Below are positions 19,435 to 30,867 of a DNA stretch of 64,000 bases, in pieces. The translations under genes and the position numbers were made by a program. The notes beneath the pieces were generated by a model. The model was given only the letters and a program-made list of their open reading frames with translations, ran no database searches and was not told the DNA's origin. This DNA comes from Enterobacteriaceae endosymbiont of Donacia dentata. GTDB lineage: Bacteria; Pseudomonadota; Gammaproteobacteria; Enterobacterales; Enterobacteriaceae. The stretch's first letter is position 1, and every line of letters starts with the position of its first letter. The stretch is from contig NZ_CP046212.1 in assembly GCF_012570745.1 (NCBI RefSeq), positions 286,171 through 350,170 on the forward strand, in the 5' to 3' direction.

Positions 19435-21543
19435 TTAAATTTTTTTACTAACATTTTTATTAGCAGCTTTTATACTTAATCTAATTCTTCCTTGTTTATC
19501 AATTTCCATAACTTTTACAAATACATTTTGTAATAATTTTAAATAATCACTAACTTTATTCACATGTTTATTAGCTATTTGAGAAATATGTACTAATCCT
19601 TCTTTTCCATTACCTATAGAAATAAATGCTCCAAAATCAACAATACGAATCACTTTACCATTATAGATTTTTCCAATTATTATATCTGCTGTAATTTCTT
19701 CTATACGACTAATTGCAAATTTAATTTGTTCATTATTTTTAGCTGCTATTTTTATAACTCCATTATCTTCTATTTCAATAATTGTATCAGTTTCTTCTGT
19801 TAAAGCTCTAATAACAGAACCTCCTTTTCCTATCATATCTTTAATCTTCTCCGGATTAATTTTAATGGTATGAATTCTTGGTGCAAATTCTGAAATATTT
19901 TTTCTAGGAAAACAAATAGCTTTTTTCATTATTTTTAAAATATGTAATCTAGCTAATTTTGCTTGTGCTAAAGCTAATTTCATAATTTTATAGGTTATAC
20001 CTTCTATTTTCATATCCATTTGTAATGAAGTAATACCTTTTTCAGTACCTGCAACTTTGAAATCCATATCACCTAAATGATCTTCATCACCTAAAATATC
20101 TGATAATATTATAAAATTTTTATTTTCTTTAATTAATCCCATTGCTATTCCAGCAACAGCATTTTTTATAGGAATACCTGCATCCATCATAGCTAAAGAA
20201 GCACCACATACTGAAGCCATTGAAGAAGAACCATTTGATTCTGTTATCTCTGATACAATTCTTATTGTATATGGAAAATTATTTATGTCAGGCATTACTG
20301 GGATTAATGATTTTTTTGCTAGATTACCATGACCAATTTCACGTCTTTTAGGATTACTAATAATCCCAATTTCACCAACAGAGTAAGAAGGAAAATTATA
20401 ATGAAATAAAAAATTATCTATTTTATTATTAATTAAATTATCTAAAGATTGTGCATCTCTAGCAGTACCTAATGTTGCTGTTACTAAAGCTTGTGTTTCT
20501 CCACGTGTAAATAAAGCTGAACCATGTGTTCTAGGAAGAATTCCTGTACGTACATCTAAATTACGGATCATATCATGTTCACGACCATCAATTCTAAGAT
20601 TTTTATCAATAATATTTTTTCTTACTATTTTCTTTTCTAATTCATAAAAAATTTCATTTATATGATTAATAGATGTATTTTCATATTCTTTTTCTTCTTT
20701 TAATAATTCAATAATTTTTAATTTAATTAAATCAATTTGATTAATTCTATTTTGCTTTTCTTTAATACTATATGCGTTTATTAAATCTTTTTGTGATAAA
20801 AAAATAATTTTTTGTTTAAGATTTTTATTTATAGGATATAATGTCCATTCTTTATCTTTTTTTTTAACTTTATTAGATAAATGAATAATATTATCAATTA
20901 ATTTTTGTTGTTTATTATGACCATATATTATTGCATTTAAAATTTGTTCTTCAGTTAATAAATTAGATTTTGCTTCTACCATTAAAATAGCTTTTTTTGT
21001 ACTAGTAACAATTAAATCTAATTCACTATTTTTCATCTCTTTTATACTAGGATTTAGTATATATTTTTTATTAATATAACCAACACGAGCAGTTCCAAAT
21101 ATTCCATTAAAAGGAATTCCGGATAAATTTAAAACAGTAGATGCTCCAATAATAGCTACAATATCCGGATTAATATCAGGATTTAAAGACATAACAGTAG
21201 CAATTATTTGTACTTCATTTAAAAAACCTTTTTTAAATAATGGTCTTATAGGACGATCTATTAAACGAGAAATTAATATTTCTCCTTCACTAGGACGTCC
21301 TTCTCTACGAAAAAAATTACCAGGAATACGTCCAGCAGCATATGATTTTTCTTGATAGTATACCGATAATGGAAAAAAATTTTGTTCTGGTACTACTTTT
21401 TTATCTACTACCATTGTTACAAAAACAGCTGTATCATCAATACTAACCATTACTGCTGATGTTGCTTGTCTAGCTATCATTCCTGTTTCAATAGTTACAG
21501 TATTATTACCATAACGAAATCTATGAATAATGGGATTTAACAA
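19435..21543 (-). CDS. pnp: polyribonucleotide nucleotidyltransferase (PNPase)
   Basis: A trimeric 3'-5' phosphorolytic exoribonuclease of the RNA degradosome. The 702 residues compare with 711 in E. coli. Two RNase PH-like cores ([27 protein letters not shown] split by the helical domain; [52 protein letters not shown]) are intact. They are followed by the KH domain ([15 protein letters not shown]) and the S1 domain ([22 protein letters not shown]). The start [12 protein letters not shown] matches E. coli. It follows rpsO by 76 bp. High conservation implies strong selection. Confidence 0.98.
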   Translation of the reverse strand: MLNPIIHRFRYGNNTVTIETGMIARQATSAVMVSIDDTAVFVTMVVDKKVVPEQNFFPLSVYYQEKSYAAGRIPGNFFRREGRPSEGEILISRLIDRPIRPLFKKGFLNEVQIIATVMSLNPDINPDIVAIIGASTVLNLSGIPFNGIFGTARVGYINKKYILNPSIKEMKNSELDLIVTSTKKAILMVEAKSNLLTEEQILNAIIYGHNKQQKLIDNIIHLSNKVKKKDKEWTLYPINKNLKQKIIFLSQKDLINAYSIKEKQNRINQIDLIKLKIIELLKEEKEYENTSINHINEIFYELEKKIVRKNIIDKNLRIDGREHDMIRNLDVRTGILPRTHGSALFTRGETQALVTATLGTARDAQSLDNLINNKIDNFLFHYNFPSYSVGEIGIISNPKRREIGHGNLAKKSLIPVMPDINNFPYTIRIVSEITESNGSSSMASVCGASLAMMDAGIPIKNAVAGIAMGLIKENKNFIILSDILGDEDHLGDMDFKVAGTEKGITSLQMDMKIEGITYKIMKLALAQAKLARLHILKIMKKAICFPRKNISEFAPRIHTIKINPEKIKDMIGKGGSVIRALTEETDTIIEIEDNGVIKIAAKNNEQIKFAISRIEEITADIIIGKIYNGKVIRIVDFGAFISIGNGKEGLVHISQIANKHVNKVSDYLKLLQNVFVKVMEIDKQGRIRLSIKAANKNVSKKI

Positions 21544-21619
21544 AATAAATATCCTTTAAAAAAATTTAATATTAAGAATTTAAACTTTTAAAAATTTATA
21601 AATAATATTAAAAATATAT

Positions 21620-21889
21620 TTATTTTTTTAATCCTAAATCTTTAATTAATATGTTAAAATCATGCAATTTTTTTTTTTTTAAATAATTTAATAATTTTCG
21701 ACGTTGTGATATCATATGTAATAATCCTCTACGACTGTGGTGATCTTTTTTATGTAAATTAAAATGTTTATGTAAATAATTAATTTTAAATGTTAGTAAA
21801 GCTATTTGTATTTTTGTTGATCCTTTATCTTTATCATTTATTTTATATTTTTCTATGATTTTTTCTTTTTTTTCTTTATTAAAATACAT
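21620..21889 (-). CDS. rpsO: 30S ribosomal protein S15
   Basis: A primary-binding ribosomal protein that contacts helices 20-22 of 16S rRNA. The 89 residues equal the family length. HFNLHKKDHHSRRGLLHMISQRRKLLNYLKK includes the conserved HKKDHHSRRGL rRNA-binding loop. A 13-A in-frame run on the coding strand encodes the KKKK near the C-terminus (plus-strand T at 21668-21680), a potential slippage site. It lies between truB and pnp as in E. coli. Confidence 0.97.
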   Translation of the reverse strand: MYFNKEKKEKIIEKYKINDKDKGSTKIQIALLTFKINYLHKHFNLHKKDHHSRRGLLHMISQRRKLLNYLKKKKLHDFNILIKDLGLKK

Positions 21890-21937
21890 AATTAAACTCC
21901 AATAAATTATTTATTAATTAAAATAATTATAAAATTT

Positions 21938-22882
21938 TTAAATGAAATTTATTAATTTATATTTTGTTATATAACCTTCATTATTAATTTGACAAACACC
22001 TATAAGGTTATAGGAATTATCTTCGAATATACGGAATATTTTGTATTTTTTTACTAAAGGAACAATTTTTATTTTTTTTCCATTTTTAATATTATTTATT
22101 AATGTAAATGATAAATATAATTTAGGTAAATAATTTATCATATAATTAATTGGTAATAATAATTTATCTATTAAAAAAACATTTAATTTATTATTTTTAT
22201 AATTTTCAATTAAAATATTTAACTGTTCAATAGTTATAACATTTTTGTGTAAAATAGAAATATGAGATATTTGTATTCTACGTAATTTTATTATATGTGC
22301 TCCACAATTTAGTTTATCTCCTAATTCATCAATAATACTGCGTATGTAAGTTCCTTTAGAACAATTAATTTTTAATTTAATTTTATTTTTATAAAATTTT
22401 AATAACTTAATGTCATAAATTATAATTTTTCTTTTTTTTAAATGAGAAAAATTAATTCCTAATCTAGCATATTTATAAAGAGGTATACCTTTATATTTAA
22501 GAGCAGAATACATAGGAGGAATTTGTGTATTTTCTCCTTTAAAAAAATTTATTTTTTTAATAATATTTTCTTTATTTACATAAATATCTCTTTTCTTAAT
22601 AAGAACACCATCTTTATCAGCAGTATTAGTTTTTTCACCTAACAATGCCGTAACTATATAAATTTTATTTTTATTTATTAAATAACTACTAAATTTAGTA
22701 TATTCTCCTAAACAAATCGGCAGCAAACCACTAGCAAGTGGATCTAATGTTCCTGTATGACCTGCTTTTTTTGCTCTAAAAATAATTTTAATATATTGAA
22801 GAAGTTTATTTGATGTATAACCTGTAGATTTGTCAAGTAATAATAAACCATTTATATTACGTTTCTTTATTTTTTTAGACAT
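21938..22882 (-). CDS. truB: tRNA pseudouridine-55 synthase
   Basis: TruB isomerises U55 in the T-loop of tRNAs and acts as a tRNA chaperone. The 314 residues equal E. coli TruB. The catalytic aspartate is in GHTGTLDPLASGLLPICLGEYTKF near residue 45, and CSKGTYIRSIIDELG with the binding fold follows. A diverged C-terminal PUA-like part closes the protein. It is in the rbfA-truB-rpsO order of enterics, 39 bp after rbfA. Confidence 0.96.
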   Translation of the reverse strand: MSKKIKKRNINGLLLLDKSTGYTSNKLLQYIKIIFRAKKAGHTGTLDPLASGLLPICLGEYTKFSSYLINKNKIYIVTALLGEKTNTADKDGVLIKKRDIYVNKENIIKKINFFKGENTQIPPMYSALKYKGIPLYKYARLGINFSHLKKRKIIIYDIKLLKFYKNKIKLKINCSKGTYIRSIIDELGDKLNCGAHIIKLRRIQISHISILHKNVITIEQLNILIENYKNNKLNVFLIDKLLLPINYMINYLPKLYLSFTLINNIKNGKKIKIVPLVKKYKIFRIFEDNSYNLIGVCQINNEGYITKYKLINFI

Positions 22883-22921
22883 ATATTAATTAATATTTAT
22901 ATTATAATTTTACTTATATAA

Positions 22922-23275
22922 TTAAGTATTTTTTTTAATTTTACTTAAAATATCATTAATATATTTTCCTTCTTTTAAAGAAAAATCTAAAAAAAATTTA
23001 ATTTTTGGTATTTTTCGTAAATTAATTTTATTTTTAAGAATATATCTAATATATTCTGTAATATTATTTAAATGATAAAGTGAATTTTGTTTATTATTTA
23101 TTTTTTCTTCTTTATATGGTAATATTATAAAAATTTTTGCATATGAAAAATCTTTTGATATTAATATATCAGTAACAGTAATAAATTTATTAATTCTTAT
23201 GTCATTAATATTATTTTGTAATATTTTTGCTATTTGTTTTTTTAATTCATATGAAATACGTAAATTACGATACAA
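22922..23275 (-). CDS. rbfA: ribosome-binding factor A
   Basis: A KH-fold assembly factor that binds the 5' end region of 16S rRNA in immature 30S subunits. The 117 residues compare with 133 in E. coli. The start (RNLRISYELKKQIAKILQ) and the C-terminal segment KIPKIKFFLDFSLKEG, corresponding to the family PxLxFxxD-like end, are recognisable. It sits between infB and truB, the standard order. The frame is intact although the sequence is diverged. Confidence 0.93.
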   Translation of the reverse strand: MYRNLRISYELKKQIAKILQNNINDIRINKFITVTDILISKDFSYAKIFIILPYKEEKINNKQNSLYHLNNITEYIRYILKNKINLRKIPKIKFFLDFSLKEGKYINDILSKIKKNT

Positions 23276-23331
23276 AAAACCCCCATTTTAATATTTAATA
23301 ATATTAAAAAATATTATTCTATTTTTAATTA

Positions 23332-25647
23332 CTATTTTTTTATAATTTCAGTTTTTGAAAAAACTTTTATTTTATCTCCTATTTTAATATCATTAAAATT
23401 TTTGATACTAATTCCACATTCCATACCATTACGTACTTCATTAACATTTTCTTTAAATCTTCTTAAAGAATCAAGTATTCCTTGATAGATAATATTTTTA
23501 TTTCTTAATAATTTTATTAAATTATTACGTTTAATAAATCCATATGTAACTATACACCCAGCTATAATTCCTATTTTAGGAATTGTAAAAATACTTCTTA
23601 CTTCTGCTAATCCTAATAATTGTTCTTGATATTTTGGTAATAAAAGTTTTTTTATATATTTTTTCATATCATCTATTAAATCATAAATAATAGAAAAATA
23701 TTTAATTTTTATTTTTTCTGTTCTTATTAAATTTTTAGCAATATTATTTGCTTTAATATTAAAAGCAATAATAATAACATTATTTTTATTACTAGCTATT
23801 GCAAATAATACATCTGTTTCTGTAATTTCTCCTACTCCTGAATTAATAATTTTTATATTAATTTTTTCATTAGACAATTTAATTAAAGTATCTTTAATAG
23901 CTTCTACAGAACCTTGTACATCTCCTTTTAATAAAATATTTATTTCATGAATGTTTTTATTATTATCATTTAAATCTAAAAATATTTTTTTAAATTGTTC
24001 TTGTTTTTTTTCTAATTTAATTTCACGATATTTATTTTTTCTATATAATGCTACTTCTTTAGCTTTTTTTTCGTCATTTACTTCTATTAAAATATCACCA
24101 GCATATGGAATTTCAGATAAACCTAAAATTTTAATAGGAGTAGAAGGTCCAGCTTGGATTATATTTTCTCCTTTAAAATTCATTAATCTTTTTATTCTAC
24201 CATAAGTACATCCACATAATACTATATTTCCTTTTGTTAGTATTCCTTCTTTTATTAAGATATTAGCTATAGGACCTTTTCCTTTATCTAAATAAGAATC
24301 AATAACGATACCTTGAGCCATACCTGTATTAATTGCTTTCAATTCTAACATTTCGGCTTGTAATAAAATAGCATTTAGTAAATCTTTAATACCTTCTCCT
24401 GTTTTAGCAGAAACATTAACAAAAATATTATCTCCGCCCCATTCTTCAGGTATAATATTATACCTACTTAAATCACTTTTTATTTTTTTAAAATTTGAAA
24501 TTTTTTTATCGATTTTATTAATAGCAACTATAATAGAAACTTTTGTTTTTATTGCGTGTTTTATTGCTTCTATAGTTTGTGGCATAACTCCATCATCAGC
24601 TGCAATAACTAATATAATTATATCTGTAATTTGTATTCCTCTTAACCTCATAGAGGTAAAAAATTTATGTCCAGGAGTATCAAGAAATGTGATATTTTTA
24701 TTATCAAATTTTATTTCATAAGCATTTATATATTGAGTTATTCCACCTACTTCTTTTAAAGCAATATTACTAGAAAAAATATAATCTAATAAAGAAGTTT
24801 TACCATGATCTACATGACCCATAATTGTTACTATAGGAGATCTTGTTTTTGGTTTTATATTAATATTATTTTTATTATTATCAATTAATAATTTTTCTAT
24901 ATCATTTTCATGACGTAATATAACTTTATGTCCCATTTCTTCTGCAATTAATTGAGCAGTTTCTTGTTTTAAATATTGATTAACATCAGAAATTTTTTCT
25001 CCCATATTTGTCATAATTTTTATTAATTCTGAACTTTTAACAGCCATTCTATTCGATAATTCTAATATACTAATGGTCTCATTAATAACAATATCACGGT
25101 TAATATTTTTAATAGGTTTATTAAAATTTTGATATAATTTAGAAGAATTTAATTTATATTTTTTATTAGTAGTATTTTTTTTCTTATCTTTATAATTTTT
25201 AGAATTTATTTTATATTTTTTTTTCTTATATATTTTTTTATTAAAAATATCATTATTTATATTTTTATTTTTTGAATTTTTTTGAACATAATATTTTTTA
25301 TTTTTGTTTATTTTTTTTTTATTTAATTCTAAATAATTTTTTTTCTGATAATCTGTAATATTTTTTATATTACTAACTTTTTTGTTTTTAATTTTTATAG
25401 ATTTTTTTTTACCTTGATTATTGTTGACATATGAAACATTATATTTTTTTTTATGTAAAGTTAATAATTTTAAATTTTTTATTTTTTTATTTTTTAAATA
25501 TATTAAAAGTTTTTTTTTTTCTTCTATATTAACAATATCATTTTCTAATTTAGAAATACCTGTATCAGAAAAATATTTGATTATATTTTTCACTGAAATT
25601 TTAATTTCATTAGCTAAAGATTTTATAGTTATAACAGCATCTATCAT
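23332..25647 (-). CDS. infB: translation initiation factor IF-2
   Basis: A GTPase that brings fMet-tRNA to the 30S subunit and promotes subunit joining. The 771 residues compare with 890 in E. coli; the shortening is in the N-terminal Lys/Asn-rich linker (about 50-190), which is low complexity. The GTPase motifs [36 protein letters not shown] and AINKIDK are intact, and the C-terminal initiator-tRNA-binding domain ends KIGDKIKVFSKTEIIKK. It lies 36 bp after nusA. The initiator tRNA gene it uses lies just upstream of nusA. Confidence 0.97.
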   Translation of the reverse strand: MIDAVITIKSLANEIKISVKNIIKYFSDTGISKLENDIVNIEEKKKLLIYLKNKKIKNLKLLTLHKKKYNVSYVNNNQGKKKSIKIKNKKVSNIKNITDYQKKNYLELNKKKINKNKKYYVQKNSKNKNINNDIFNKKIYKKKKYKINSKNYKDKKKNTTNKKYKLNSSKLYQNFNKPIKNINRDIVINETISILELSNRMAVKSSELIKIMTNMGEKISDVNQYLKQETAQLIAEEMGHKVILRHENDIEKLLIDNNKNNINIKPKTRSPIVTIMGHVDHGKTSLLDYIFSSNIALKEVGGITQYINAYEIKFDNKNITFLDTPGHKFFTSMRLRGIQITDIIILVIAADDGVMPQTIEAIKHAIKTKVSIIVAINKIDKKISNFKKIKSDLSRYNIIPEEWGGDNIFVNVSAKTGEGIKDLLNAILLQAEMLELKAINTGMAQGIVIDSYLDKGKGPIANILIKEGILTKGNIVLCGCTYGRIKRLMNFKGENIIQAGPSTPIKILGLSEIPYAGDILIEVNDEKKAKEVALYRKNKYREIKLEKKQEQFKKIFLDLNDNNKNIHEINILLKGDVQGSVEAIKDTLIKLSNEKINIKIINSGVGEITETDVLFAIASNKNNVIIIAFNIKANNIAKNLIRTEKIKIKYFSIIYDLIDDMKKYIKKLLLPKYQEQLLGLAEVRSIFTIPKIGIIAGCIVTYGFIKRNNLIKLLRNKNIIYQGILDSLRRFKENVNEVRNGMECGISIKNFNDIKIGDKIKVFSKTEIIKK

Positions 25648-25683
25648 GCTGTCTACTCCTCTATTTTTATAATTAATTATGTA

Positions 25684-27174
25684 TTATTTTTTTTTATTAA
25701 ACCAACAAATATTTCGTGCAGACATAATTATTTTTCCTGCTTCTAATTCATTTAGATTATCTATATCAGATATATCTTCAATACTTTGTTCTGCTAAATT
25801 TTCAATAGTTAAAATTCCTTTATTTATTAATAATTCAGATAATTTTTTATCAATTCCTTTTAATTGTAACAAATTATTTTTAAATTTTTCATGATTATTT
25901 TTCCTTATTAAAGATTCATTATTTATATTTTTAGCTAATTTTTTAATTTTTTTTAAATAATTCATTTTTAAATTAAAACTATTAGTTATCTTACATAATT
26001 TATTTAGTGGAATTAATATTAAGTCTTTAAAAGAAGATATCTTCCCATCCTCAACTATTGTTTTTGATAATTTATATTCTATTTTTAAATGTTTTACAAA
26101 CATATCAATAATATTATTTTTTTCTTGTTTATGTTTATGAAATAAATCATTTTTAGTCATAACATTTAATTCCCAACCACTTAATTGTGATGCTAAACGA
26201 ATATTTTGTCCATGTCTGCCAATAGCTTGTGCTAAGTTATTTTCCTTTACTACAATATCTATAATATGTTTTTTTTTATTTAAAATAATTGTTGATATTT
26301 CAGCAGGAGACATTGCATTAATAACAAATTTTTCAGGATCAGAATTCCATAATACAATATCAATACGTTCTCCATTTAATTCGTTAGAAATTGCTTGTAC
26401 TCTAGCACCTCTCATGCCTACACAAGCTCCTACAGGATCTATTCTTTTATCATTTGTTTTTACAGCAATTTTAGCTCTAGATCCTGGATCTCTTACAACA
26501 CCTTTAATTTCAATTAATCCTTCTGCTATTTCAGGAACTTCTATATGAAATAATTCAATTAACATTTGTACTTTAGATCTACTTAAAAATAATTGTGTTT
26601 CCTTAACATTTTCTTTAATATAGAAAAGTAGACCTCTTATTCTATCTCCTAGTCTAAAATTTTCTCTTGGTAACATATCAGAACGTAAAATAATAGCATC
26701 AGTACTATGTCCTAAATCTAAATTTAAGTATTTTCTATTTACTTTTTTTACTATTCCACTTAATATTTTACCTTCTTTTTTCTTAAATTTAGCAATAGTA
26801 ATAGCCTTTTCAGCTTCTCTTACCTTATGTACAATAACTTGTTTAGCAGCTTGAGTAGTAATACGATCAAAATTAATAGATTTTATTTGATCATAAATAT
26901 AATCACCTAATTTTAAATTATTATCTTCAATACGTGCAGCATCTAATGTAATTTCTTTAGTAGGATAATTAACCTTTTTTACAATTAACCATTTTCTAAA
27001 AGTATTAAAATTACCATTTTTGCGATCAATATTAACAAATACTTCTATATCTTGTTCATATTTTTTTTTTGTAGCACTAGCTAAAGCACTTTCCATAGCT
27101 TCAAATATTTTTTCACGAGGTAAAGATTTTTCATTTGAAACTGCTTCAATAACAGCTAATATTTCTTTATTCAT
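25684..27174 (-). CDS. nusA: transcription termination/antitermination factor NusA
   Basis: NusA binds RNA polymerase and modulates pausing, termination and rRNA antitermination. The 496 residues match E. coli (495). The N-terminal RNAP-binding domain (about 1-125), the S1 domain (about 135-200), KH1/KH2 ([21 protein letters not shown] and [18 protein letters not shown]) and two C-terminal helix-hairpin-helix acidic repeats are all visible. rimP, which precedes nusA in E. coli, is missing: the 279 bp between nusA and tRNA-fMet hold no reading frame and only AT-rich sequence. Confidence 0.98.
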   Translation of the reverse strand: MNKEILAVIEAVSNEKSLPREKIFEAMESALASATKKKYEQDIEVFVNIDRKNGNFNTFRKWLIVKKVNYPTKEITLDAARIEDNNLKLGDYIYDQIKSINFDRITTQAAKQVIVHKVREAEKAITIAKFKKKEGKILSGIVKKVNRKYLNLDLGHSTDAIILRSDMLPRENFRLGDRIRGLLFYIKENVKETQLFLSRSKVQMLIELFHIEVPEIAEGLIEIKGVVRDPGSRAKIAVKTNDKRIDPVGACVGMRGARVQAISNELNGERIDIVLWNSDPEKFVINAMSPAEISTIILNKKKHIIDIVVKENNLAQAIGRHGQNIRLASQLSGWELNVMTKNDLFHKHKQEKNNIIDMFVKHLKIEYKLSKTIVEDGKISSFKDLILIPLNKLCKITNSFNLKMNYLKKIKKLAKNINNESLIRKNNHEKFKNNLLQLKGIDKKLSELLINKGILTIENLAEQSIEDISDIDNLNELEAGKIIMSARNICWFNKKK

Positions 27175-27453
27175 CCTAGTTATCCTTAAATATTAAATTC
27201 TAAAATTAGAAAACTAGATTATATTCAAAGATTATTACTTATATTAGCAATATGAATGTATTTTTTTAATAAAAATAATAATTATTTGAAATAATATTTT
27301 TATTATCTATATAAATATATCTACATTATAGATTAATTTTATTTAATTCAAAAAAATTTTATCAGTATAAATATATAAAATAATTTTATAAATTATATAT
27401 ATATATTATAAAAATATCATCATTAATTAGTAATTAATATAAAATGCGGTATT

Positions 27454-27530
<77 letters not shown>

Positions 27531-27585
27531 TCTACTTTAGAGAATATATGATATGCTAAAAATATAAATAATGCAATATTAATTT

Positions 27586-27677
27586 TGGTACCGAAGACGG
27601 GACTTGAACCCGTAAACCCAAAATAACAGGGTACTACCACCTCAAGGTAGCGTGTTTACCAATTTCACCACCTCGGT
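27586..27677 (-). tRNA. leuU: tRNA-Leu (GAG)
   Basis: Acceptor ACCGAGG pairs with CTTCGGT, the anticodon loop TTGAGGT gives GAG (reading CUU/CUC), and a long variable arm is present. CCA is encoded. It lies between secG and metY as in E. coli leuU. Confidence 0.97.
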
Positions 27678-27686
27678 AAACAATTA

Positions 27687-27956
27687 CTATTTATATTCTA
27701 TATGATATTGTTGCACCATATTATCTTTTTTATATTTTTTTACATTAATATTATTTAACATTAAACTAATAATAAAAAATAAAGATGTTAATGTAATAAT
27801 CAACCTAGTTAATATTTTATTTGACATATTTGTTTCAAAAGGTGATTTTGTATTACTTAATGAACTAATATCAATTTCATCATTATTTTGAAACATAATA
27901 ACACTAACTAAAATAGTTGTAATAAAAATAAACAAAATCAATAATAATTTATACAT
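27687..27956 (-). CDS. secG: preprotein translocase subunit SecG
   Basis: An auxiliary inner-membrane subunit of the SecYEG channel. The 89 residues contain two hydrophobic segments (about 3-21 and 50-68) separated by a polar cytoplasmic loop that includes the SPFETNMSNKILTR region typical of enteric SecG (110 residues in E. coli). The position immediately upstream of leuU tRNA matches E. coli. The C-terminus is shortened. With secE at 42 kb, two Sec components are in the window. Confidence 0.9.
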   Translation of the reverse strand: MYKLLLILFIFITTILVSVIMFQNNDEIDISSLSNTKSPFETNMSNKILTRLIITLTSLFFIISLMLNNINVKKYKKDNMVQQYHIEYK

Positions 27957-28151
27957 ATAATTTTAACAAATAATATCTTAATAAAATATCAATTTATATA
28001 TATTATATAATAATAAATATTAATTACAATAAAAAATTCATTTTTTATATAAAAATATATTTTATATTTCTATTATTTTTAATAAAAAATATTAATTTTA
28101 TAAAAATTAGTTATTAAAAATTATTTTTTATTTTAAAAATAATATTTAATA

Positions 28152-28208
28152 TAAAAAATCTATGATATTTTATCATATTACTTATTTTAATTTTTATAAA
28201 ATATCATA
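28152..28208 (-). terminator. terminator downstream of ftsH
   Basis: On the minus strand TATGATATTTTA and TAAAATATCATA form a perfect 12-bp stem with a 24-nt loop, followed by GATTTTTTAT. It lies about 40 bp after the ftsH stop. The rest of the 290-bp gap to secG, where folP and glmM stand in E. coli, shows no gene remnant I can recognise. Confidence 0.65.
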
Positions 28209-28246
28209 AATTATTTATATATTTTAAATATTATTTCTTTTCTATA

Positions 28247-30064
28247 TTATTTAGGTGGTCTGACTTTTTTTCTAGCCATTAAATCATCAATTTGTATTAT
28301 ACCTATTGTTTCATATTTAATTAGAGTATTTTTCATAGCATGTAAAATATCAATATTATCATTTAAAATTTTAAATGCTCTATTATAATTTTCTTGTATT
28401 AAATATTTAACTTCTTGATCAATTATTTTTGCTGTTTCATCAGACATATGTTTAGCTTTAGCAACTGATCTTCCTAAAAAAATTTCATCTTCTTCTTCTG
28501 CATATAATAAAGGACCTAATTTTTTCGAAAAACCCCATTGTGTCACCATATTTTTTGCAATATTTGTTGCAATTTTGATATCATTAGATGAACCTGTTGA
28601 AACATATTTTTCACCATAGATAATCTCTTCAGCTATTCTACCACCATATAATGTAGATATTTTACTTTCTAATTTTTGTCGGCTAATACTAATTATATCA
28701 ATTTCAGGTAAAAAAAATGTTACTCCTAATGCTCTTCCTCTAGGAATAATTGTTACTTTATGTACTGGATCATGATCTGGAACTAATCTTCCAATAATTG
28801 CATGACCTGCTTCATGATAAGCAGTAGCTTCTTTTTGTGCTTCTGTCATAACTAAAGAACGTCTTTCTGCTCCCATCATAATTTTGTCTTTTGCTTTTTC
28901 TAATTCTAACATAGAAACAAAATTATAATTTTGACGAGCCGCTAATAAAGCTGCTTCATTTATTAAATTAGCTAAATCAGCTCCTGAAAAACCAGGAGTT
29001 CCTCTTGCTATAATTTTAAGATCAACTTCTTTTGATATAGGTATATTTTTTATATGTATTTTTAATACCTGTTCTCTTCCTCTTATATCTGGTAAACCAA
29101 CAATTACTTGACGATCAAAACGTCCAGGTCTTAAAAGAGCCGGATCTAATACATCAGGACGATTAGTAGCTGCAATAACAATAATACTTTCATTATCATT
29201 AAAACCATCCATTTCAACTAACATTTGATTTAAAGTTTGTTCTCTTTCATCATGACCACCACCTAATCCTGCTCCTCTTTGTCTCCCTACAGCATCTATT
29301 TCATCAATAAAAATAATACATGGAGAAGATTTTTTAGCGATACTAAACATATTTCTTACTCTAGAAGCACCAACTCCTACAAACATTTCAACAAAATCAG
29401 AACCAGAAATAGTAAAAAATGGTACTTTTGATTCTCCTGCTATAGCTTTTGCTAATAAAGTTTTTCCTGTTCCTGGAGGTCCTACCATTAAAATTCCTTT
29501 AGGAATTTTACCTCCTAATTTTTGAAATTTTGCTGGTTCTTTTAAATAATCAACTAATTCTTTTACTTCTTCTTTCGCTTCATCACATCCAGCTACATCA
29601 TTAAATGTAATTTTTATTTGATCTGTTGTTAACATTTTAGCTTTACTTTTTCCAAAAGATAAAGCTCCTTTACCACTACCTTGTAGTTGACGCATAAAAA
29701 AAATCCAAACCCCAATTAATAACAACATTGGAAACCAAGAAATAAAAATAGATAGTAATATACTAGGGGGTTCAAGAGGTTCTCCTAATACTTTTATATT
29801 TTTTGAAAGTAGCATTTCAAGTAAATGTGAATCATGCATTGGTAAATAAGTAGTATAATTACTATTATCTTTTCTAAAAACACGAATTTTTCTTCCATTA
29901 ATACTTGTTTTAATTATTTTATTTTGTTTTATTTCAGATAGAAAAGTTGAATATTCAATTTTAGTTTTTTTATTTGATCCATTTGGATTCAAACTCTGGA
30001 AAACAGATATTAATATGACTGTAATTGCTAACCAGAGAATTAGATTTTTTGCCATATCATTCAA
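28247..30064 (-). CDS. ftsH: ATP-dependent zinc metalloprotease FtsH
   Basis: A membrane-anchored AAA+ protease that degrades misassembled membrane proteins and regulators. The 605 residues compare with 644 in E. coli. Two membrane segments (about 7-25 and 100-123) flank a short periplasmic domain. Walker A GPPGTGKT (195-202), Walker [15 protein letters not shown], the pore [14 protein letters not shown] and the zinc site HEAGH (near 415) are intact. Most of the missing length is in the C-terminal tail. It follows rlmE by 38 bp, the E. coli rlmE-ftsH operon. Confidence 0.98.
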   Translation of the reverse strand: MNDMAKNLILWLAITVILISVFQSLNPNGSNKKTKIEYSTFLSEIKQNKIIKTSINGRKIRVFRKDNSNYTTYLPMHDSHLLEMLLSKNIKVLGEPLEPPSILLSIFISWFPMLLLIGVWIFFMRQLQGSGKGALSFGKSKAKMLTTDQIKITFNDVAGCDEAKEEVKELVDYLKEPAKFQKLGGKIPKGILMVGPPGTGKTLLAKAIAGESKVPFFTISGSDFVEMFVGVGASRVRNMFSIAKKSSPCIIFIDEIDAVGRQRGAGLGGGHDEREQTLNQMLVEMDGFNDNESIIVIAATNRPDVLDPALLRPGRFDRQVIVGLPDIRGREQVLKIHIKNIPISKEVDLKIIARGTPGFSGADLANLINEAALLAARQNYNFVSMLELEKAKDKIMMGAERRSLVMTEAQKEATAYHEAGHAIIGRLVPDHDPVHKVTIIPRGRALGVTFFLPEIDIISISRQKLESKISTLYGGRIAEEIIYGEKYVSTGSSNDIKIATNIAKNMVTQWGFSKKLGPLLYAEEEDEIFLGRSVAKAKHMSDETAKIIDQEVKYLIQENYNRAFKILNDNIDILHAMKNTLIKYETIGIIQIDDLMARKKVRPPK

Positions 30065-30102
30065 AAGAATAACCTCTTGTAACTTTGTTAGTATATTTTA
30101 TA

Positions 30103-30738
30103 TTAATTCTTATATTTTTTTGCAACAATATAAATTTCACATGATTGAGATCTTGAAGCATTAGGTTTACTAATTTTAATTTCTTTAAATACAGAATTGA
30201 TTTTATTATAGTATTTAACTAATTCTTGACTTTGAAAAGTTTTTACTAAAAAACTACCATTATGTTCTAAAAAAGAATAACATAATTCTAATGTTATTTT
30301 ATTCAAATGAATAATACGTGGTATATCTATTTCTTTTATACCAGATATATTAGGAGATATATCAGACATTATAATTTGAACTTTTGTTTTTTTTAATATT
30401 TGAAAAATTTTATTTAATGTAATAGAATTACATATATTTCCCTGATAAAAATTAACTTTGTTAATTGGATTCATTGGTAATATATCACAAGCTATAACTT
30501 TCCCATTATTACCAATTTTTGATGCAGCAAAGCTAGACCATCCACCAGGTGAAGATCCTAAATCAATTACTGTTATATCATCATTGTTAAATATTTTGTA
30601 TATTTTATTTATTTCTTCTAATTTAAACCATGATCTAGATCTAAATTTATTAATATTTTTTTGTACTTTTTTTATATAAAAATCTTTAAAATGATTTTTT
30701 AACCATTTTTTAGATTTTTTATTTTTTTTAAAATTCAT
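30103..30738 (-). CDS. rlmE: 23S rRNA 2'-O-ribose U2552 methyltransferase
   Basis: RlmE (RrmJ/FtsJ) methylates U2552 in the A-loop of 23S rRNA, a late step in 50S assembly. The 211 residues match E. coli (209). The SAM-binding DLGSSPGGWSSFA and the catalytic K-D-K-E tetrad are all present, in RSWFKLEEI, SDISPNISG, FLVKTFQSQE and RSQSCEIYIVA. It is the first gene of the rlmE-ftsH pair; greA and yhbY, upstream in E. coli, are gone. Confidence 0.96.
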   Translation of the reverse strand: MNFKKNKKSKKWLKNHFKDFYIKKVQKNINKFRSRSWFKLEEINKIYKIFNNDDITVIDLGSSPGGWSSFAASKIGNNGKVIACDILPMNPINKVNFYQGNICNSITLNKIFQILKKTKVQIIMSDISPNISGIKEIDIPRIIHLNKITLELCYSFLEHNGSFLVKTFQSQELVKYYNKINSVFKEIKISKPNASRSQSCEIYIVAKKYKN

Positions 30739-30812
30739 AAAAATTATTTATTATCAAATATTTAATAATTTTTTAAAAATTACACATTAAATCATAACAA
30801 AAAATTTAAAAT

Positions 30813-30827
30813 ATTACAATTTGTAAT
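30813..30827 (-). terminator. possible rpoBC terminator
   Basis: ATTACAA and TTGTAAT form a short 7-bp inverted repeat about 40 bp after the rpoC stop, followed on the minus strand by ATATTTTAAATTTTTTG. The loop is too small for an ideal hairpin, so this is tentative. Confidence 0.3.
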
Positions 30828-30867
30828 GAAATAAAAAAATATATAAAATTAATAATTTTAGTTTTTT

